This document shows positions 53,333-63,491 of a stretch of 64,000 bases of DNA, piece after piece (the stretch's first letter is position 1; each line of letters starts with the position of its first letter). The stretch covers positions 3,100,001 to 3,164,000 of the forward strand of contig NC_009706.1 in NCBI RefSeq assembly GCF_000016505.1. Direction: 5' to 3'. A program made the translations under genes and the position numbers. The notes beneath the pieces were generated by a model, which ran no database searches, was not told the origin of the DNA, and saw only the letters and a program-made list of their open reading frames with translations. Source of the stretch: Clostridium kluyveri DSM 555. GTDB taxonomy: Bacteria > Bacillota > Clostridia > Clostridiales > Clostridiaceae.

Positions 53333-56300
53333 TTGTCAGCGGTAAAAAGCATTAATTTAACTAAAATAGGAGTAGGTAGAAATAGGAATGCCTTGGGTTC
53401 AGTAAGTGCTATTAGCAATACTGATGAAACAGTAACAGTATCAGGTACAGCTACAAACGCTGAAAAAGTTAAAGTTACGTTAGGAACAAACGCTGCAGTA
53501 GAAGTAACTCCAGCACCTGATGGAACGTTCACATACACTTCAGGTATATTAGCAGTTGGAAACTATGACATTAGTGTAGTAGCTATAAAAGGTGAAGAAA
53601 CTTCGGAAGCTAAAACAACTACAGCGGCAGTAACAAATGTGGCTCCAACAATTGAATCTGTAACAAATGTCAATGGAAATCAATTAGTTGTAGTGTTTAG
53701 TGAAAAAGTAAACAAGGCTCTAGTTGAAAATACTGGAAATTCAATATTTGTATTGAGAAACATAACTACAGGAGCACAGCATACTCTTGATGCAAGCGAT
53801 TTAGCTCTCTTAGGGGAAGATGGCAAAACTTTAACAATTAATCTTGATAAATCAAATGGTGAAACTACTGACTTATTAGGAGTTGATGATTTAGGCACAT
53901 TAGATGCTGTACAATATAGGTTATTTATTAATCCATCTACATCTATAGCTGCAAATCGTATTAAAGATTTGTCAGGTAATGACCTTGCTGTAAATACTTA
54001 TAAAGATTTTACAGGAGTGATTGCATCTGATTCACAAGCACCTTCATTGGTAAGTGCTGCATTAAATCTGGAAGCTGGATCAAATGGTCAGTTGGTGTTA
54101 ACAGCTTCTGAAATTGCTCAATCAACAGATGCCTCAGTTGACCAAAGCAAAATAACAATTGGTGGAGTTTCACTTACTTCTGCAGCAGTTGCAGCTAGTG
54201 GAGACTCTGGAACAATAATAATAAATTTAACGGCAGCACAGAAAACAGCAATAGGTGCATTAACTGATTTAACAGTAAATGTTCAACCAGGAGCATTTAA
54301 AGATGTTGCCGGAAATGATAATATAGCGGGATCAGTGGTAGCAACAAAATCACAATATGCAAAATTACAAAGCTCAACGTGGAATGAATTGGATAATACT
54401 TTAACATTAGTGTTCGATCAAGGTATAGATGTTTCTAAGTTTACTGATTTTGCTAGTGTATCTTTAACGGGCAATGCTACTAGAACATTAGCTGATTTGG
54501 GGATGAATTTAACAACAACAACAAATGGCAAAACGGTGGTATTTACAGCAACAGATTCACAAAATGTAGACTTATTAGCATTTGAAGGATCAGGAGTAGC
54601 TCCAGCTACCCATACAATATCCTTTGCTAGTGGTGTATTTAAGACTGTAAGTGGTTTAAGTAGTGAAAGTGTTACTGCAGCAGATTTAACTTATGAAAAT
54701 GATGATATTAAACCAGTTATAGAAAGTTCATCTTATGAAGCAAGCACAAACTTATTACATTTAGTATTTAGTGAACCAGTATTAATGAATTCTGCAAATT
54801 TTGCATCAGGTAATGATGTACAATTCTTTGCTGATGGAGATGATACAACTCAAATTGATGATTTAACTTCATTAATACAAGCGGATATGAAGAGTAAAGC
54901 TGATGGATCAACTCAATATCTTGCAACTGATTATGCAAAAGAGGTATGGATAGATGTTGATGCTAATGCTGCTGCCGCAGCAGCATTAGAGGGCATAACA
55001 GATAAATCTTCATTAAAAGTTAGATTAGGTAATGCTGATGTACTTACAGATACGAACTCAAATAATAGTATAGTTCAAACAAAAGATACTCAAATACCTG
55101 TAACTTATAACAATGCTACAGCAACAACTTGTACTCCATCAAATCAGTCATTGAGATTAGTTAAATTAACATTTAACAAAGATATGGATGCTAGTACTGT
55201 AACAAAAGATAAGTTCACAGTAGCTCTTGCATCTAATGCAAATGTTGTAAAAACAGTACAGGCAATAATACCAACAAGTGATGCAAGAATATTCTTCCTT
55301 GATCTAGGAACAGTTGCCGCTAATCAATTAACCGCGACTTCAAATTATAAAGTTAGCTATTCATCTGGAATGAAAGATACCTACAATGTTGAAGTAGCCG
55401 CAGGAAATATAACAATTACAGCAGCTGATGATGCAACAACAGTTGCAGCATCTGCTCCGGCACCTACATTTGTAGATAATGGAACAGTTGGAGTAAATGC
55501 TGGGGACAAGATAGTATTAACATATGCTGAACCAGTGACTGTAGCCGTAACAAATGAAACATTTAGAGTAGCTAATCCAACAGTTGGTACAGATGCTACA
55601 ATAGCAGTTGGTGATAAAGCTAACCAAGTTGTTATAACTTTGGGACAGGGTACAACATTTGCACTTAATTCAACACCATTGAATCTTGCAGTTACTGACA
55701 TTAATGATTATAAAGGTCTTAATTTAACAGGGACTGAAACGAGAACAGTGGCATATCCAGCAGATGCTGCAGTACCTGCTCAAACAGGTAATATTGTTTA
55801 CAAAGATGTTGATGCTAATGGTGTACTTTCAGCAGGAGACACAATTACAATTCCATATAATGTTGATTTAGATTCAACACAGAATATTAATGAATCCAAT
55901 ATTACAGTTCTTAATGGAGCTGGATCAGCTCTAAATAGTGCGACAACATTTACAGCAACAGAAAGTGGAAAAATCCTTACAATTACATTTGATGCTGTGA
56001 ATGCAGCAGATGTGTTACCAACATCAATAAGTGCAACTGTAGGAATCACGGGCTCAGGTTCTAATATCAAGAGCTTGTGGGGACGTGAAGCTGAGGACTT
56101 AAGTGCTAAACAACCTACACTTGAAACCACAACGAAACCATATATTACATCAGCTAATTATGACAATACAAATCAAGTATTACGTATTACATTTAGTGAA
56201 GCTATCTCAACTACAGCATCTCCAATCGTAGAAGATGACTTAGATAGGTTATTTGTATTAAGTTCGGGATATGATATTTCAAAAGATAATTTAACAACTA

Positions 56301-56509
56301 TTGAACTTGATTCAGCAGATACAACTAATAGGACAGTTAAATTAACATTTACAGCAACACCTACTATTGATGAGGGAATTACTACAATTAATGTAATTGC
56401 TGGAGGTGCAACTACTGCAGTTAATAAGGGTATACTTGACTTTGATGGTAACCAATTAAAGAGAAATGATGCTACTGGAGTAGTAATTGGAACTTATGTA
56501 GCACCATAA
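53333..56509 (+). CDS. S-layer-like protein that has lost its N-terminus
   Basis: Encodes up to 1058 residues from a TTG without a ribosome site. There is no signal peptide or wall-anchor domain. The protein consists of tandem SbsA/Ig-like domains: VTVSGTATNAEKVKVTLG, NQLVVVFSEKV, LLHLVFSEPVLM, VKLTFNKDMDAST, VLRITFSEAISTTAS. It ends on a clean TAA at 56507-56509. The 5' part of the gene, with promoter and signal peptide, is replaced by the mobile element whose right border is near 53325. Expression would need a promoter in the element, and export is not expected. The domains resemble those of the S-layer-like protein at 59648-63442. Confidence 0.8.
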   Translation: MSAVKSINLTKIGVGRNRNALGSVSAISNTDETVTVSGTATNAEKVKVTLGTNAAVEVTPAPDGTFTYTSGILAVGNYDISVVAIKGEETSEAKTTTAAVTNVAPTIESVTNVNGNQLVVVFSEKVNKALVENTGNSIFVLRNITTGAQHTLDASDLALLGEDGKTLTINLDKSNGETTDLLGVDDLGTLDAVQYRLFINPSTSIAANRIKDLSGNDLAVNTYKDFTGVIASDSQAPSLVSAALNLEAGSNGQLVLTASEIAQSTDASVDQSKITIGGVSLTSAAVAASGDSGTIIINLTAAQKTAIGALTDLTVNVQPGAFKDVAGNDNIAGSVVATKSQYAKLQSSTWNELDNTLTLVFDQGIDVSKFTDFASVSLTGNATRTLADLGMNLTTTTNGKTVVFTATDSQNVDLLAFEGSGVAPATHTISFASGVFKTVSGLSSESVTAADLTYENDDIKPVIESSSYEASTNLLHLVFSEPVLMNSANFASGNDVQFFADGDDTTQIDDLTSLIQADMKSKADGSTQYLATDYAKEVWIDVDANAAAAAALEGITDKSSLKVRLGNADVLTDTNSNNSIVQTKDTQIPVTYNNATATTCTPSNQSLRLVKLTFNKDMDASTVTKDKFTVALASNANVVKTVQAIIPTSDARIFFLDLGTVAANQLTATSNYKVSYSSGMKDTYNVEVAAGNITITAADDATTVAASAPAPTFVDNGTVGVNAGDKIVLTYAEPVTVAVTNETFRVANPTVGTDATIAVGDKANQVVITLGQGTTFALNSTPLNLAVTDINDYKGLNLTGTETRTVAYPADAAVPAQTGNIVYKDVDANGVLSAGDTITIPYNVDLDSTQNINESNITVLNGAGSALNSATTFTATESGKILTITFDAVNAADVLPTSISATVGITGSGSNIKSLWGREAEDLSAKQPTLETTTKPYITSANYDNTNQVLRITFSEAISTTASPIVEDDLDRLFVLSSGYDISKDNLTTIELDSADTTNRTVKLTFTATPTIDEGITTINVIAGGATTAVNKGILDFDGNQLKRNDATGVVIGTYVAP

Positions 56510-56588
56510 GCGAAACTTAGGAGTACAAGCCATTTTTATTTTCATAAAGGATAAGCGGTAAATTACTCGTGTATAAGCATAAAAATAA

Positions 56589-56610
56589 ACGGTCATTCAT
56601 TAGAATGACC
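56589..56610. terminator. Hairpin after the truncated S-layer-like gene
   Basis: CGGTCATTC and GAATGACCG form a perfect 9-bp stem with an ATTA loop, followed by TAATTTTG. It serves the + strand S-layer-like gene or marks the right side of the IS66 remnant. Confidence 0.55.
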
Positions 56611-56621
56611 GTAATTTTGTA

Positions 56622-57675
56622 GTTATTTATTTTTGGGGCAGGAAGATTGAACCCACGAATCCCATGGAAGGTATTTTTCCAAAAATTCAGGATGTGCTTC
56701 AAATTGTACACCAGGTAGATTTTTAAATAGAAATTGAAGATAACTGTATGCCTCCAATCCATTAGCTTTGGCTGTTTCAATTATACTATAAACGCTGCAC
56801 TCGCTTCAGCACCTTTTGGACTTCTACTGAAAAGCCAGTTTTTTCTTCCTATGCTGAAAGGTCTTATACTATTTTCTGATAGGTTATTTGAAATAGCACA
56901 GTTGCCGTTCAACAGATAATTGATAAATCCTTCTTTATTGTTTACTGCATAATCTACAGCCTTTCCAAGTTTTGATTTGGGAAGGCCGCTGTACCTTATG
57001 GAATCAAGCCACCTAAGGCCTCCAGAATAGGTTTTTCCTTTTCAAGACACTTGGTTTTTCGTTCGTCCGGCGTAAGTTTCTCTATTAATTTTTCTTCTGA
57101 AAAGAGCTGATTGCAAAAGTCAATTCCTCTTGCTGGAAGTGTAGCTTCAGGACTTTTTATATCCTTCGGAAGTGCTTCCATAAAATATCTCCTAAGTTGT
57201 GTCCAGCACAGATACCTCGTTATTTCCAGAATTTTGTTATAGCCCTTATAACAATTCGTGTGGAGATGCCCTTTAAAACCTTTTAAAAATTTCTTTGCAC
57301 AATCTCCACTTTTTGAAGTCTTATAGTCAAACAGTCTATTGGTGTCTGGCTATCTGCATATGTGCTGTATACACACATATAGGATTCTGATGCGTTTTTC
57401 CTCTCAGGTTCCATAAGTATCCGTACTGGAGTTTCATCTGAATGAGGGTATTTTTCTTCTATGAGTTTTTGACGCATCAGATTTGTAAGTGGCATCAGCC
57501 AGTTTCTGGATGTAACCATAATCCAGTTACTCATAGTTGCAAGGTTTGGCCTTACATTTTCCAGCACCTTTATAAAATTTTTAATTAAACTGTATGAAGT
57601 ACTGTTGTGAATTTTAAGCACAGCAGAACCTAAACGAACTATAATATCAGCCTGGGCTGTTTCCCGGAGAGACAT
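56622..57675 (-). pseudogene. IS66 transposase, frameshifted
   Basis: Pieces in different frames match one IS66 transposase. A start-proximal piece has RPNLATMSNWIMVTSRNWLMPL and YPHSDETPVRI (57283-57675). A middle piece has CNQLFSEEKLIEKLTPDERK (56996-57181). The C-terminal IS66_C-like piece reads SIIETAKANGLEAYSYLQFL, then LPGVQFEAHPE, then LPWDSWVQ (to the stop at 56622). Stops and frame changes separate them. At least one catalytic segment lies across a break, so no active enzyme is possible. Confidence 0.8.
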
Positions 57676-57896
57676 AGGTTTACATCTTGAGAAATGGTAT
57701 TCGATAATTTAGAAGTATCTACAGGAACTATTTGTTTCTGCGAGTTTATGGAAGGAAGGGCTTCACAGGCAGCAGCACGTATTTTTTTCAACCAGTAATA
57801 ATACCTGGTAGTCCTAATACCATTTTCTAAGTGGCATGATTTCACAGTATGCCCACTGCTACGGCATTCACGTATGATTTTGATCCACTCATTCAT
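57639..57896 (-). pseudogene. IS66 orfA (TnpA-like HTH protein) remnant
   Basis: MNEWIKIIRECRSSGHTVKSCHLENGIRTTRYYYWLKKIR is the normal beginning of IS66 accessory proteins. Upstream codons (IDIQKATQAYR) are still readable, but the original start has changed to ATA. The tail is short and runs into the transposase remnant. It belongs to the dead IS66 copy here. Confidence 0.7.
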
Positions 57897-58038
57897 TCTA
57901 TACGCTTGAGTCGCTTTTTGTATATCTATCTAAAACCTCCTTTTAAAGTTTTTAAAGTTAACTTTAAAAACTTTAAAACTTATTTTAGGTGATTATGTCA
58001 CACTTTTTAGTGCTTTCCATCCACTTTCTTATTATTAA

Positions 58039-58632
58039 TCATAGTCCCCTTATAACATCCTTCGAATTCACTGCATTATTATTAGAATCATAAGCTTTTA
58101 TAGTTATTATTGTTCCTGGATTTATTGCATTTACATCATATGAAAATGTTCCATCAGATTCTATATTTACATCTGTAGGATTCCCCTTCACAAAAACTTT
58201 TACCGAAGTAACTTTTTTAGTGTCAATTTTTCCACTTATAGCTGTAGTTAATCCTTTGTAAGATGGTGTTACTAGCCAATCTACAACTGCCATTGCATTT
58301 ATAGTTTTACCTTTATAGTATGTTTTTAGTTGATCCACATATTTATTCATTTTTGAATATTTTTCTTTATCCTGCATATCTTTCTTGAATTTCAGTGCAA
58401 GGGTTACATTGTTGTCATCATGAGTTATGTAGGCATAATCTAAATCATCATCTTTTAATATTTTATTAACTATAGATTTATCTGTATTATTTGGTTTTAC
58501 CCCTTTATCCTTCATAATTTTATCAGATGCTTGTGATCTTTTATTGAAATTATTTTTTTGATAACTATAGTATCCACCAATTGCTACTACTATTATGGCT
58601 ACTATTATTATTACTTTTGTTTGCTTCTTCAC
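58039..58632 (-). CDS. Membrane-anchored protein with a small Ig-like domain
   Basis: Encodes 197 residues. An N-terminal helix (about 7-24, IIIVAIIVVAIGGYYSY) anchors it; the outer part has a helical/strand region (about 40-120, with YITHDDNNVTLALKF). A single Ig-like domain follows (about 130-197, SGKIDTKKVTSVKVFVKG, GTFSYDVNAINPGT). The ending DSNNNAVNSKDVIRGL is repeated almost exactly in the partial gene at the window's right edge. It lies between IS66 remnants in an S-layer gene region, so it may be an S-layer accessory protein. Function unknown. Confidence 0.7.
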   Translation of the reverse strand: MKKQTKVIIIVAIIVVAIGGYYSYQKNNFNKRSQASDKIMKDKGVKPNNTDKSIVNKILKDDDLDYAYITHDDNNVTLALKFKKDMQDKEKYSKMNKYVDQLKTYYKGKTINAMAVVDWLVTPSYKGLTTAISGKIDTKKVTSVKVFVKGNPTDVNIESDGTFSYDVNAINPGTIITIKAYDSNNNAVNSKDVIRGL

Positions 58633-58895
58633 TTAAACTCACCTCCCTATCTCAATAATTATTATATTACTAATCATGAACTAATAAAATACTATTCACT
58701 ACATTATTTAAATTCTGCGATGAGGTATTAAGTGTGGAATTTATTTAGTAGTTTGTATTATCTATGATCAAAAAATATTACTGAATTTCCTTATGATTGT
58801 TAAATAGTTATATCTATTATAACAACCCATGTTACTCCTATGTTACCTTTAAACTCATAATGACTCTATAGTAACTTTACTTTATAATTAAATAA

Positions 58896-58927
58896 ATAAG
58901 CATGTTTTACTTAACTATTCTATATTT
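58896..58927. repeat. Direct repeat AAGCATnTTTTACTTAACTA, copy 1
   Basis: A stretch of about 30 bp identical to 63461-63491 except for one or two bases. It precedes a hairpin here and follows the S-layer gene start there. The gap 58633-58895 otherwise holds no gene or structure that I recognise. Confidence 0.6.
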
Positions 58928-58929
58928 TT

Positions 58930-58963
58930 AATAACTGTGGGAAAATAACTTCCCACAGTTATT
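58930..58963. terminator. Hairpin AATAACTGTGGGAA
   Basis: A perfect 14-bp stem (58930-58943 / 58950-58963) with an AATAAC loop follows the chimeric gene on the - strand. A look-alike hairpin followed by the same TTAATTAATT words lies at 63908-63939. Confidence 0.7.
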
Positions 58964-59027
58964 AATTAATTCATATTTTTTATTTTGAGGTTAACTAGCC
59001 TTTAAGAGAGTCCGGCCGAATTTACTT

Positions 59028-59321
59028 CTATTTTGTAATTTCAAATTGTTTTTCTCCAGACAATCGTCCTTCTTTTGTCTTAACCTGTATTTTATATTTT
59101 CCCTCTTTGAAGTTTACTAGTGGTGTTGCTATTCCATGCAGCATTTTATCATTACTAACTGTAACTTTTCCTTTGTAGACTTCATTACTCTTTAAACTGG
59201 TAATCCTAATACCATTTTCTAAACACCACGATTTCACAGTCTGTCCACTGCTGTGACATTCACTTATGATTTTAATCCACTCATTCATTCTATACTCTTG
59301 AATTGCTTTTTGTACATCCAC
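59028..59321 (-). pseudogene. Chimera of IS66 orfA start and an Ig-like protein end
   Basis: The 97-residue frame begins MDVQKAIQEYRMNEWIKIIS, the start of an IS66 orfA protein, up to LENGIRIT. It then switches to SLKSNEVYKGKVTVSNDKML and ends LSGEKQFEITK, a beta-strand-rich stretch like an Ig-type domain end. The join lies near 59190-59200. Either an IS66 copy inserted in an accessory gene and decayed, or the fusion is expressed; the first seems more likely. Confidence 0.65.
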
Positions 59322-59425
59322 CTAAGACCCCCTCTTAAAGTTTTTAAACTTTACTTTAAAAACTTTAAAACTTATTTTAGATGATTATCTCACACTTTCT
59401 TAGTGCTTTCTATCCACTTTCTTAT
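59190..59425 (-). mobile_element. IS66 left-end fragment, second copy
   Basis: The orfA start region plus about 100 bp of flank (AAAGTTTTTAAACTTTACTT, then GATTATCTCACACTTTCTTAG) matches 57840-58035. The two are diverged copies of the same IS end, 1.4 kb apart. Confidence 0.7.
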
Positions 59426-59532
59426 TTGACGCATACGTTGGAATCGATAGAACGGTAATTTAGTGAGGTATTGAAGAATTTTTATACAGTGTATTTTCGT
59501 ATTCTTTTGCAGCGAAATCAGAAAAGAACAGA

Positions 59533-59554
59533 AGAGTACCCCTAAAGGTACTCT
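59533..59554 (-). terminator. Terminator after the large S-layer-like gene
   Basis: AGAGTACC and GGTACTCT form a perfect 8-bp stem with a CCTAAA loop about 95 bp after the stop of the S-layer-like gene on the - strand. Confidence 0.5.
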
Positions 59555-59647
59555 CAGTTTTGATTTATTCATAATTTGTTCACGACCACCAAGGGCTGTT
59601 GTCAAACAAAGTGAGCTTGCTATAAAAACTGATATTTCTGTTTCCTA

Positions 59648-62600
59648 TTAGTTAGCTCCTGCTGTTCCATTTACAGCTGTTAATGTTGTAAATCCAAGTA
59701 GAGTTGCTCCTGTTGCAGTATCAGAACCAGTTAAATTTACTTCTGCTGTTGCACCAGTTGCTGTACTCGTAATAACAAGCTTAGTACTAGATTGACTAAC
59801 TGTATAATTTCCATTTAATGCTGTAGCATCAATATCTGATTGTAATGCACTTACTACTGAATTAATATTACTAGCCGCATCATAAGTTCCACCTAAAGCT
59901 GCAACATTAGTTAAAGTTACATCTGTACCTGCTATAGTAATCTTAGTTGCAGTATCAAATGCTACTGAACTACCTAAAATATTATCTGCAGTTTTAACTG
60001 CTGGTGTTGCTACTACATAAGCAACAGTTACTGCTGTAGCATCACTAAATTGTACTATTTTTCCACTTGCATCTACTTCTGCTACACCTATATGCCTACC
60101 ATTATCAGCTGCAATTACACCATTATTTACTATTGCTGTCCAACTGCTGACATCTGTTCCAATACCAGGTGCTGGTACTGCATTTGCATCAGATGAAATT
60201 TTATATACAAATGTATTACCACTTACACTTGGCGCTCCTAATGTAATCTGTGTATTTCCATCATTTCCTGCTCCTAACGCATCTGCAAAAGTTAAGCCAT
60301 TCTTCAATGCTGCTGGTGTTGTTGCATCAACTTTTGCCTTAACAGCATTATATCTAGCTGTTAATTGAGCTGTTTCTACAGCAGTTACGTTATTTGTAGT
60401 TAAATAATTTATAAATGAATCTAATGCTGCTTTAGCAGTTGCAACGTCAGCTTTAGCAGTTGCTAAATTTGTTGGATTTGTTAAGTCTGCTACTGCTGAT
60501 GCTTCTGCTGTATAAATTGCTTGTTCAACTGAAACTTCTTGAGAATATACTGCACTACTATCAGCAGTCCAAGTGAGAGTCTTAGCACCACCATTCGTTA
60601 AAGTATCGTTAGCTGTTGTACTCTCTAAATAATTTGAAATAGTCAATACATGTGGTTGCTCTTTTCCATTTAGATATCCATCTGGTAATACTATTGTAAT
60701 GGAATCTGATACTGAATCTTTATCGTCAAGACCAGCTATATTAGCTCTAATTTGTGTTCCAGTTGGAAGAGGCATTCCATCAAGCTGATAGTTTGATTGC
60801 TTCAATGCATTTTTAGCATCTCCAGTTATTGATATCGGCTCATTAAATTTAACATATACATAATCAGCTCCATCCCCTGTTAAAACCGATGAATCTTGAT
60901 CATCAAGATCACCATTTGCATCAGCAAATGCCCAATTCACTGCAAATTTAGTAGTTGTTTGTGTTGGTCCATCAACTGTAAAGTCTTTGTTAGCAGAAGC
61001 TGCTGTATTTCCAACATCATCTGATATTGCTCTTACAACAAGTGTCCATTGTCCAGCATCAAGAGACGTTGCTGGTACTACCGATATTGTTTTATCATAT
61101 GGATCAGCAGATGCACTTACAGTTCCATCAATTGTTTTACTTCCATCCTTTTTAATAAACTGAGCTGTTACAACTGGAATTTTATCAACTTGCCCTTGTG
61201 AGAATGTTGGTAGTCCATCAGATGTAGTAGTTCCATCCATAGAAATTTTTACTGGTTCTGACATAGTTACTTTATATCCAGTTACACCTCCGCCAGCATT
61301 TTTAACTTCAGCTATGTCATTTATAACTGGTGAATTAATATCTGGAGTTGTCATAGATCCTTCCAGTGTAAGTGCTATGTCAGCATTTTTAATTCCATTT
61401 GCTGCTGCAGCAACGCTGTCTTTAGCTATGAATAATCTATAATTATCGTTATAATAATTTAAATGAGTATTAGTTGTATCATAAACGACTGAATCTGTCC
61501 AGTCTTTAGTAACTTCAATCTTATAGCTTGAAGTGCCAGCTATAGGTGTTACCTGTAAAGCTTGAGCAGCATACGCATCCCAATTTCCCGTTGTTTTATT
61601 ATATTTTTGTAACTGAAGTTTTCCAACTGTTAAAGGTGAAACTAAGTCTTTATCAAATGTAACAACATATTGTTCAGGAGATTGAACTTCAACTGTTGCA
61701 TTTGGTGCTGTTACATCTACAGGTATATCAAAATCAAGAGTTTGCGTACTCATAACGTTATTTCCGACATCTGTCAAATTAGCCCAATCACCTATACTTG
61801 AACCTTGAATTGAATGAGTACCTGATTTGAAGTATATTTGGTTTCCATCTTTATCTTTTCCAAGAGTTATTGTTACTACATTTCTTGTATCTGTACCAGC
61901 TTTAATGCCATTTGGTTGATCTATACTATAGAAATCTCCAACTGTGGCAGTTGCAGTTGTACCTGATACTCCATATAAAGGATCATCTATTCTTATACCA
62001 TCAATTACCCAGTTGTTTAGTGCATTTGCTGAATTACTATTAACAGGTTCTGAGAAAGTAACTTTTAATGTTTTTAATCCTTCTCTGGCAACACTTAACA
62101 TAGCCGGTTTTCTAGCATCTGTCAATTTGCATGATTTTTCACTATTTACTGTTAATGTTCCTGTCTTATCAGAAAAATTTACTAATAGGTTAGCATTATC
62201 TGTTAAGTTGCTTGCTAATATTAATTGAAGTGCTTTTGAGTTTCCTTCTACAGGTAATACTCCAACAACATTTATAGAACTTCCACCTGTTAAATCATTT
62301 GCTACATTAGTTTTTACTGTAGCAGTTGCTTTGGAAGCATCTAATTCATATGTTCCAGAAGTTACAAACTTTGTAATATCAACATCTTTATTAAAGTATG
62401 CTATTACTCTATCAGCTTGTGCTGCTTGAACCTCAGTCATAGTAGCTCCAACTGTTTCATCTTGTATTGTTGGATTTGGATCTAATACTATTGTTTTTTC
62501 AGCTTTTAAGCCTATTAAGTTTTTGTTTGCTGCCTCTACTACAGTTGCAGTAATATCAGCAGGTTTTACTGAATCTAAAGTTTCTGAAGTAAATAAATTA

Positions 62601-63442
62601 GTAGCAACACCATTTTGAACTGTTACTCTTTGGTTCGCAAGTGTACCAAAAGTTGCTGTAAATGCTACTTCTACTTTATCAGCATCTGTCATTACATTTC
62701 CATTAGCATCTTTTAATGTAAAAGTTATTAATGTACTTGATAAACCATCAGCCTTTAATACTGTATCTTTCAGAGTTACTTCAGGAGTAAATAATGATAT
62801 AGCATCTGGCATTGTGAAATCTTTTGTTACATCTGGTTGAGTAACTGCATTAACTTTTAATCCTGTTGCTTTAACAGTATAACTTTTACCAACTTCTAGA
62901 CCAGTTACATCAAGGATAACTGAAGTCTTATCAGAACTTAATGTAGCTGAATTAACTGTAACTCCTGCTATTGCGAAATTTGCGGCTGTTGCATCATCTA
63001 CTGCAACAGACAACTTAATATTCAATTTACTATCTGTAATAGCACTTACTGAACTTACAGCCAATGTCTCATCATCAGGTGTAGCAGGTGTATAACCATT
63101 TAATTCATCCGACGTCGCAGAAGTTGCACCTGCAGTTATAGCTTCAGTTAAAGCTGTATTTACATCTCCACCATTGCCTATTACGTTAACAAACGCATCA
63201 TTAGCTTTTACATAATCAAGGTATTGTCCAGTAGTTACTTCTTTTATTATAGTGTCACCGTTGTCCATTTCATCTTGCAGCTTGTTAGCCAATGTTGCAT
63301 TACTTCTCAAATCAGATTGTGAATACTTTAACTGTTTAGTTTGATTGTAGAAATCTCCTGCTTGAGCATGTACAATCACAGGTATTGAAGCAACAACTAC
63401 AGACAAAGCTGCACTTGACATCACTTTATATGGTAATTTCAT
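59648..63442 (-). CDS. S-layer-like protein with multiple Ig-like domains
   Basis: Encodes 1264 residues. TTGGAGGGAAATAAAG precedes the ATG. A signal peptide (cleavage near VHA-QA) is followed by a conserved N-terminal domain: GDFYNQTKQLKYSQSDLRSN and LANKLQDEMDNGDTII (about 28-75). About 1100 residues of tandem Ig/SbsA-like domains follow (LKVTFSEPVNSNSA, VKFNEPISITGDA). Thr, Ala, Asp and Val dominate and Cys is nearly absent, as in S-layer proteins. No CWB2 or SLH anchor is seen, so attachment may use the N-terminal domain. The upstream gene encodes that domain alone. Confidence 0.85.
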   Translation of the reverse strand: MKLPYKVMSSAALSVVVASIPVIVHAQAGDFYNQTKQLKYSQSDLRSNATLANKLQDEMDNGDTIIKEVTTGQYLDYVKANDAFVNVIGNGGDVNTALTEAITAGATSATSDELNGYTPATPDDETLAVSSVSAITDSKLNIKLSVAVDDATAANFAIAGVTVNSATLSSDKTSVILDVTGLEVGKSYTVKATGLKVNAVTQPDVTKDFTMPDAISLFTPEVTLKDTVLKADGLSSTLITFTLKDANGNVMTDADKVEVAFTATFGTLANQRVTVQNGVATNLFTSETLDSVKPADITATVVEAANKNLIGLKAEKTIVLDPNPTIQDETVGATMTEVQAAQADRVIAYFNKDVDITKFVTSGTYELDASKATATVKTNVANDLTGGSSINVVGVLPVEGNSKALQLILASNLTDNANLLVNFSDKTGTLTVNSEKSCKLTDARKPAMLSVAREGLKTLKVTFSEPVNSNSANALNNWVIDGIRIDDPLYGVSGTTATATVGDFYSIDQPNGIKAGTDTRNVVTITLGKDKDGNQIYFKSGTHSIQGSSIGDWANLTDVGNNVMSTQTLDFDIPVDVTAPNATVEVQSPEQYVVTFDKDLVSPLTVGKLQLQKYNKTTGNWDAYAAQALQVTPIAGTSSYKIEVTKDWTDSVVYDTTNTHLNYYNDNYRLFIAKDSVAAAANGIKNADIALTLEGSMTTPDINSPVINDIAEVKNAGGGVTGYKVTMSEPVKISMDGTTTSDGLPTFSQGQVDKIPVVTAQFIKKDGSKTIDGTVSASADPYDKTISVVPATSLDAGQWTLVVRAISDDVGNTAASANKDFTVDGPTQTTTKFAVNWAFADANGDLDDQDSSVLTGDGADYVYVKFNEPISITGDAKNALKQSNYQLDGMPLPTGTQIRANIAGLDDKDSVSDSITIVLPDGYLNGKEQPHVLTISNYLESTTANDTLTNGGAKTLTWTADSSAVYSQEVSVEQAIYTAEASAVADLTNPTNLATAKADVATAKAALDSFINYLTTNNVTAVETAQLTARYNAVKAKVDATTPAALKNGLTFADALGAGNDGNTQITLGAPSVSGNTFVYKISSDANAVPAPGIGTDVSSWTAIVNNGVIAADNGRHIGVAEVDASGKIVQFSDATAVTVAYVVATPAVKTADNILGSSVAFDTATKITIAGTDVTLTNVAALGGTYDAASNINSVVSALQSDIDATALNGNYTVSQSSTKLVITSTATGATAEVNLTGSDTATGATLLGFTTLTAVNGTAGAN

Positions 63443-63460
63443 CTTTATTTCCCTCCAAAT

Positions 63461-63491
63461 ATAAGCATATTTTACTTAACTATTCTATATT
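63461..63491. repeat. Direct repeat AAGCATnTTTTACTTAACTA, copy 2
   Basis: Second copy of 58896-58927. It spans the gap between the S-layer-like gene and the stop codon of the upstream N-terminal-domain gene. Confidence 0.6.

Larger units (their letters stand above)
56622..58035 (-). mobile_element. Degenerate IS66-family element
   Basis: The - strand carries in order an IS66 orfA-like gene, a broken large transposase and an IS66 C-terminal domain. The left boundary region (about 57930-58035) has TTTAAAGTTTTTAAAG-type A/T repeats and GTGATTATGTCACAC. Nearly the same sequence recurs near 59330-59425 beside a second orfA fragment. The element is clearly inactive. Confidence 0.8.

Noticed and set aside
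53333-56509. Treating the S-layer-like frame as a complete gene starting at 53333
   Set aside because: The TTG lacks a ribosome site and the product lacks any export signal, while a mobile-element border lies just upstream.
56517-56780. 87-codon - strand frame at the end of the IS66 remnant
   Set aside because: The real IS66 C-terminal similarity lies in a neighbouring frame ending at 56622, so this frame is a shadow.
59390-59605. 71-codon - strand frame after the S-layer-like gene
   Set aside because: It contains the terminator hairpin of the S-layer gene and resembles no protein I know; judged non-coding.
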